A stretch of 7,645 nt of DNA from NCBI GenBank assembly GCA_043802345.1, contig JAZDLC010000145.1:1-7645 (forward strand), given 5' to 3'. Source of the stretch: JAZDLC01 sp043802345. GTDB taxonomy: Bacteria > Planctomycetota > B15-G4 > JADJEK01. This document shows, in pieces, positions 7,078-7,645 of this stretch (position 1 is the first letter of the stretch; each line of letters begins with the position of its first letter). The position numbers and the translations under genes are program-made. The notes under the pieces are model-generated. The model did not search any database. It was given only the letters and a program-made list of their open reading frames with translations, and was not told the DNA's origin.

Positions 7078-7645
7078 AGTTCCTGCTCCGGCCGCTGCTT
7101 TCACTGGTGGTCCTGCTTCTCCTGCTCGGCGGCGCGGAGTTGACCGTACGGCTCTTCTTCTCCGAGTCGCTGAAGAGCAAGAACATCCATGCGGAGGCGC
7201 AGCGGCTGTATGCGGGCGCGAGAATGCTGGAGGCGGTGGAACGCGACGGCCTGCGGTACCGGGGGCGACCGGGAGCCGTGGTCGAGATCCACGGCGTGCG
7301 GTACGAGCACAACTCCCTCGGATTGCGCGGCCCGGAACTCGACCCGGATCCGGCGTCGCGTCTGTTCAGGATTCTCCTTCTCGGAGACTCGAACACCTAC
7401 GGCTGGGGCGTCCCTTTCGACCAGACCTTCGGCCAGGTCGCCGAGCGGCTGCTGAACGATCGGCTCGCCACCCGCCGGCGCATCGAGGTGATCGATGCCG
7501 GATTCGTCGGCTACAACAGCGGCGACGCCGAGGCCCTCTACCGCAGCCTGGAAGAGCGCGTGCGTCCCGACCTGGTCCTGCTGGTCTGGTTTGTGAACGA
7601 CCTGGAGCGATTCGGGTTCCACGTCGACCGGGACAGCTTCCTCTT
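7074..7645 (+). CDS. Membrane-anchored SGNH/GDSL hydrolase, N-terminal part
   Basis: The gene is cut by the right window edge after 190 residues. The N-terminus (MKFLLRPLLSLVVLLLLLGG) is a signal anchor, so the catalytic domain should be periplasmic. Next come NSLGLRGPEL (80-89) and the block I motif ILLLGDSNTYGWGV (100-113), with nucleophile serine 106. Then come DAGFVGYNSGD (141-151), probably block II, and VWFVNDLE (171-178), block III with N175 and the aspartate after it. The combination of signal anchor, N-S-LG-RG and GDS-T-GWGV is typical of envelope SGNH proteins that often neighbour MBOAT acyltransferases and act on O-acyl groups of polysaccharides; that activity is inference here. 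The catalytic Asp/His pair would lie beyond the window. ATG 7074 overlaps the preceding stop in ATGA, making it the third gene of a coupled set. Confidence 0.88.
   Translation, partial: MKFLLRPLLSLVVLLLLLGGAELTVRLFFSESLKSKNIHAEAQRLYAGARMLEAVERDGLRYRGRPGAVVEIHGVRYEHNSLGLRGPELDPDPASRLFRILLLGDSNTYGWGVPFDQTFGQVAERLLNDRLATRRRIEVIDAGFVGYNSGDAEALYRSLEERVRPDLVLLVWFVNDLERFGFHVDRDSFL

Overview
The window is GC-rich, densely coded bacterial DNA with no RNA genes, mobile elements, CRISPR arrays or long non-coding stretches. A lipoprotein signal, a LolA-like periplasmic protein and a MacB/LolD-type ABC transporter point to a diderm (Gram-negative) bacterium. The lineage cannot be fixed from the sequence; the gene style fits environmental high-GC phyla, but that is only an impression.

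The layout is two gene clusters diverging from a short intergenic region at 5034-5147. The left arm (minus strand, read from 5033 towards 1) holds four genes in order: a DegT/DnrJ/EryC1-type sugar aminotransferase; a multi-spanning TMTC-like (GT-C-type) glycosyltransferase with a C-terminal TPR region; a LolD/MacB-type ABC ATPase; and an FtsX/MacB-type permease that runs off the left edge. The last three are tightly packed: an ATGA start/stop overlap joins the TPR protein to the ATPase, and the ATPase overlaps the permease by about 50 bases. The permease frame is broken at a six-base homopolymer (423-428). Removing one base there restores a normal permease sequence.

The right arm (plus strand, 5148 to the end) holds three overlapping genes: a secreted LolA/LolB-fold-like protein; a lipoprotein that reads as a six-bladed beta-propeller with striking 51-52 residue periodicity; and the N-terminal part of a membrane-anchored SGNH/GDSL hydrolase cut by the window edge.

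Taken together, the region looks like a cell-envelope locus. An aminosugar-forming enzyme and a polyprenyl-sugar-type transferase sit on one side with an ABC export or lipoprotein-release transporter. Periplasmic or surface proteins and a putative carbohydrate-modifying esterase sit on the other. That the two arms work in one pathway is inference from position and envelope theme only. The pairing of a LolD/FtsX-type transporter with a LolA-like carrier candidate is the most suggestive link.
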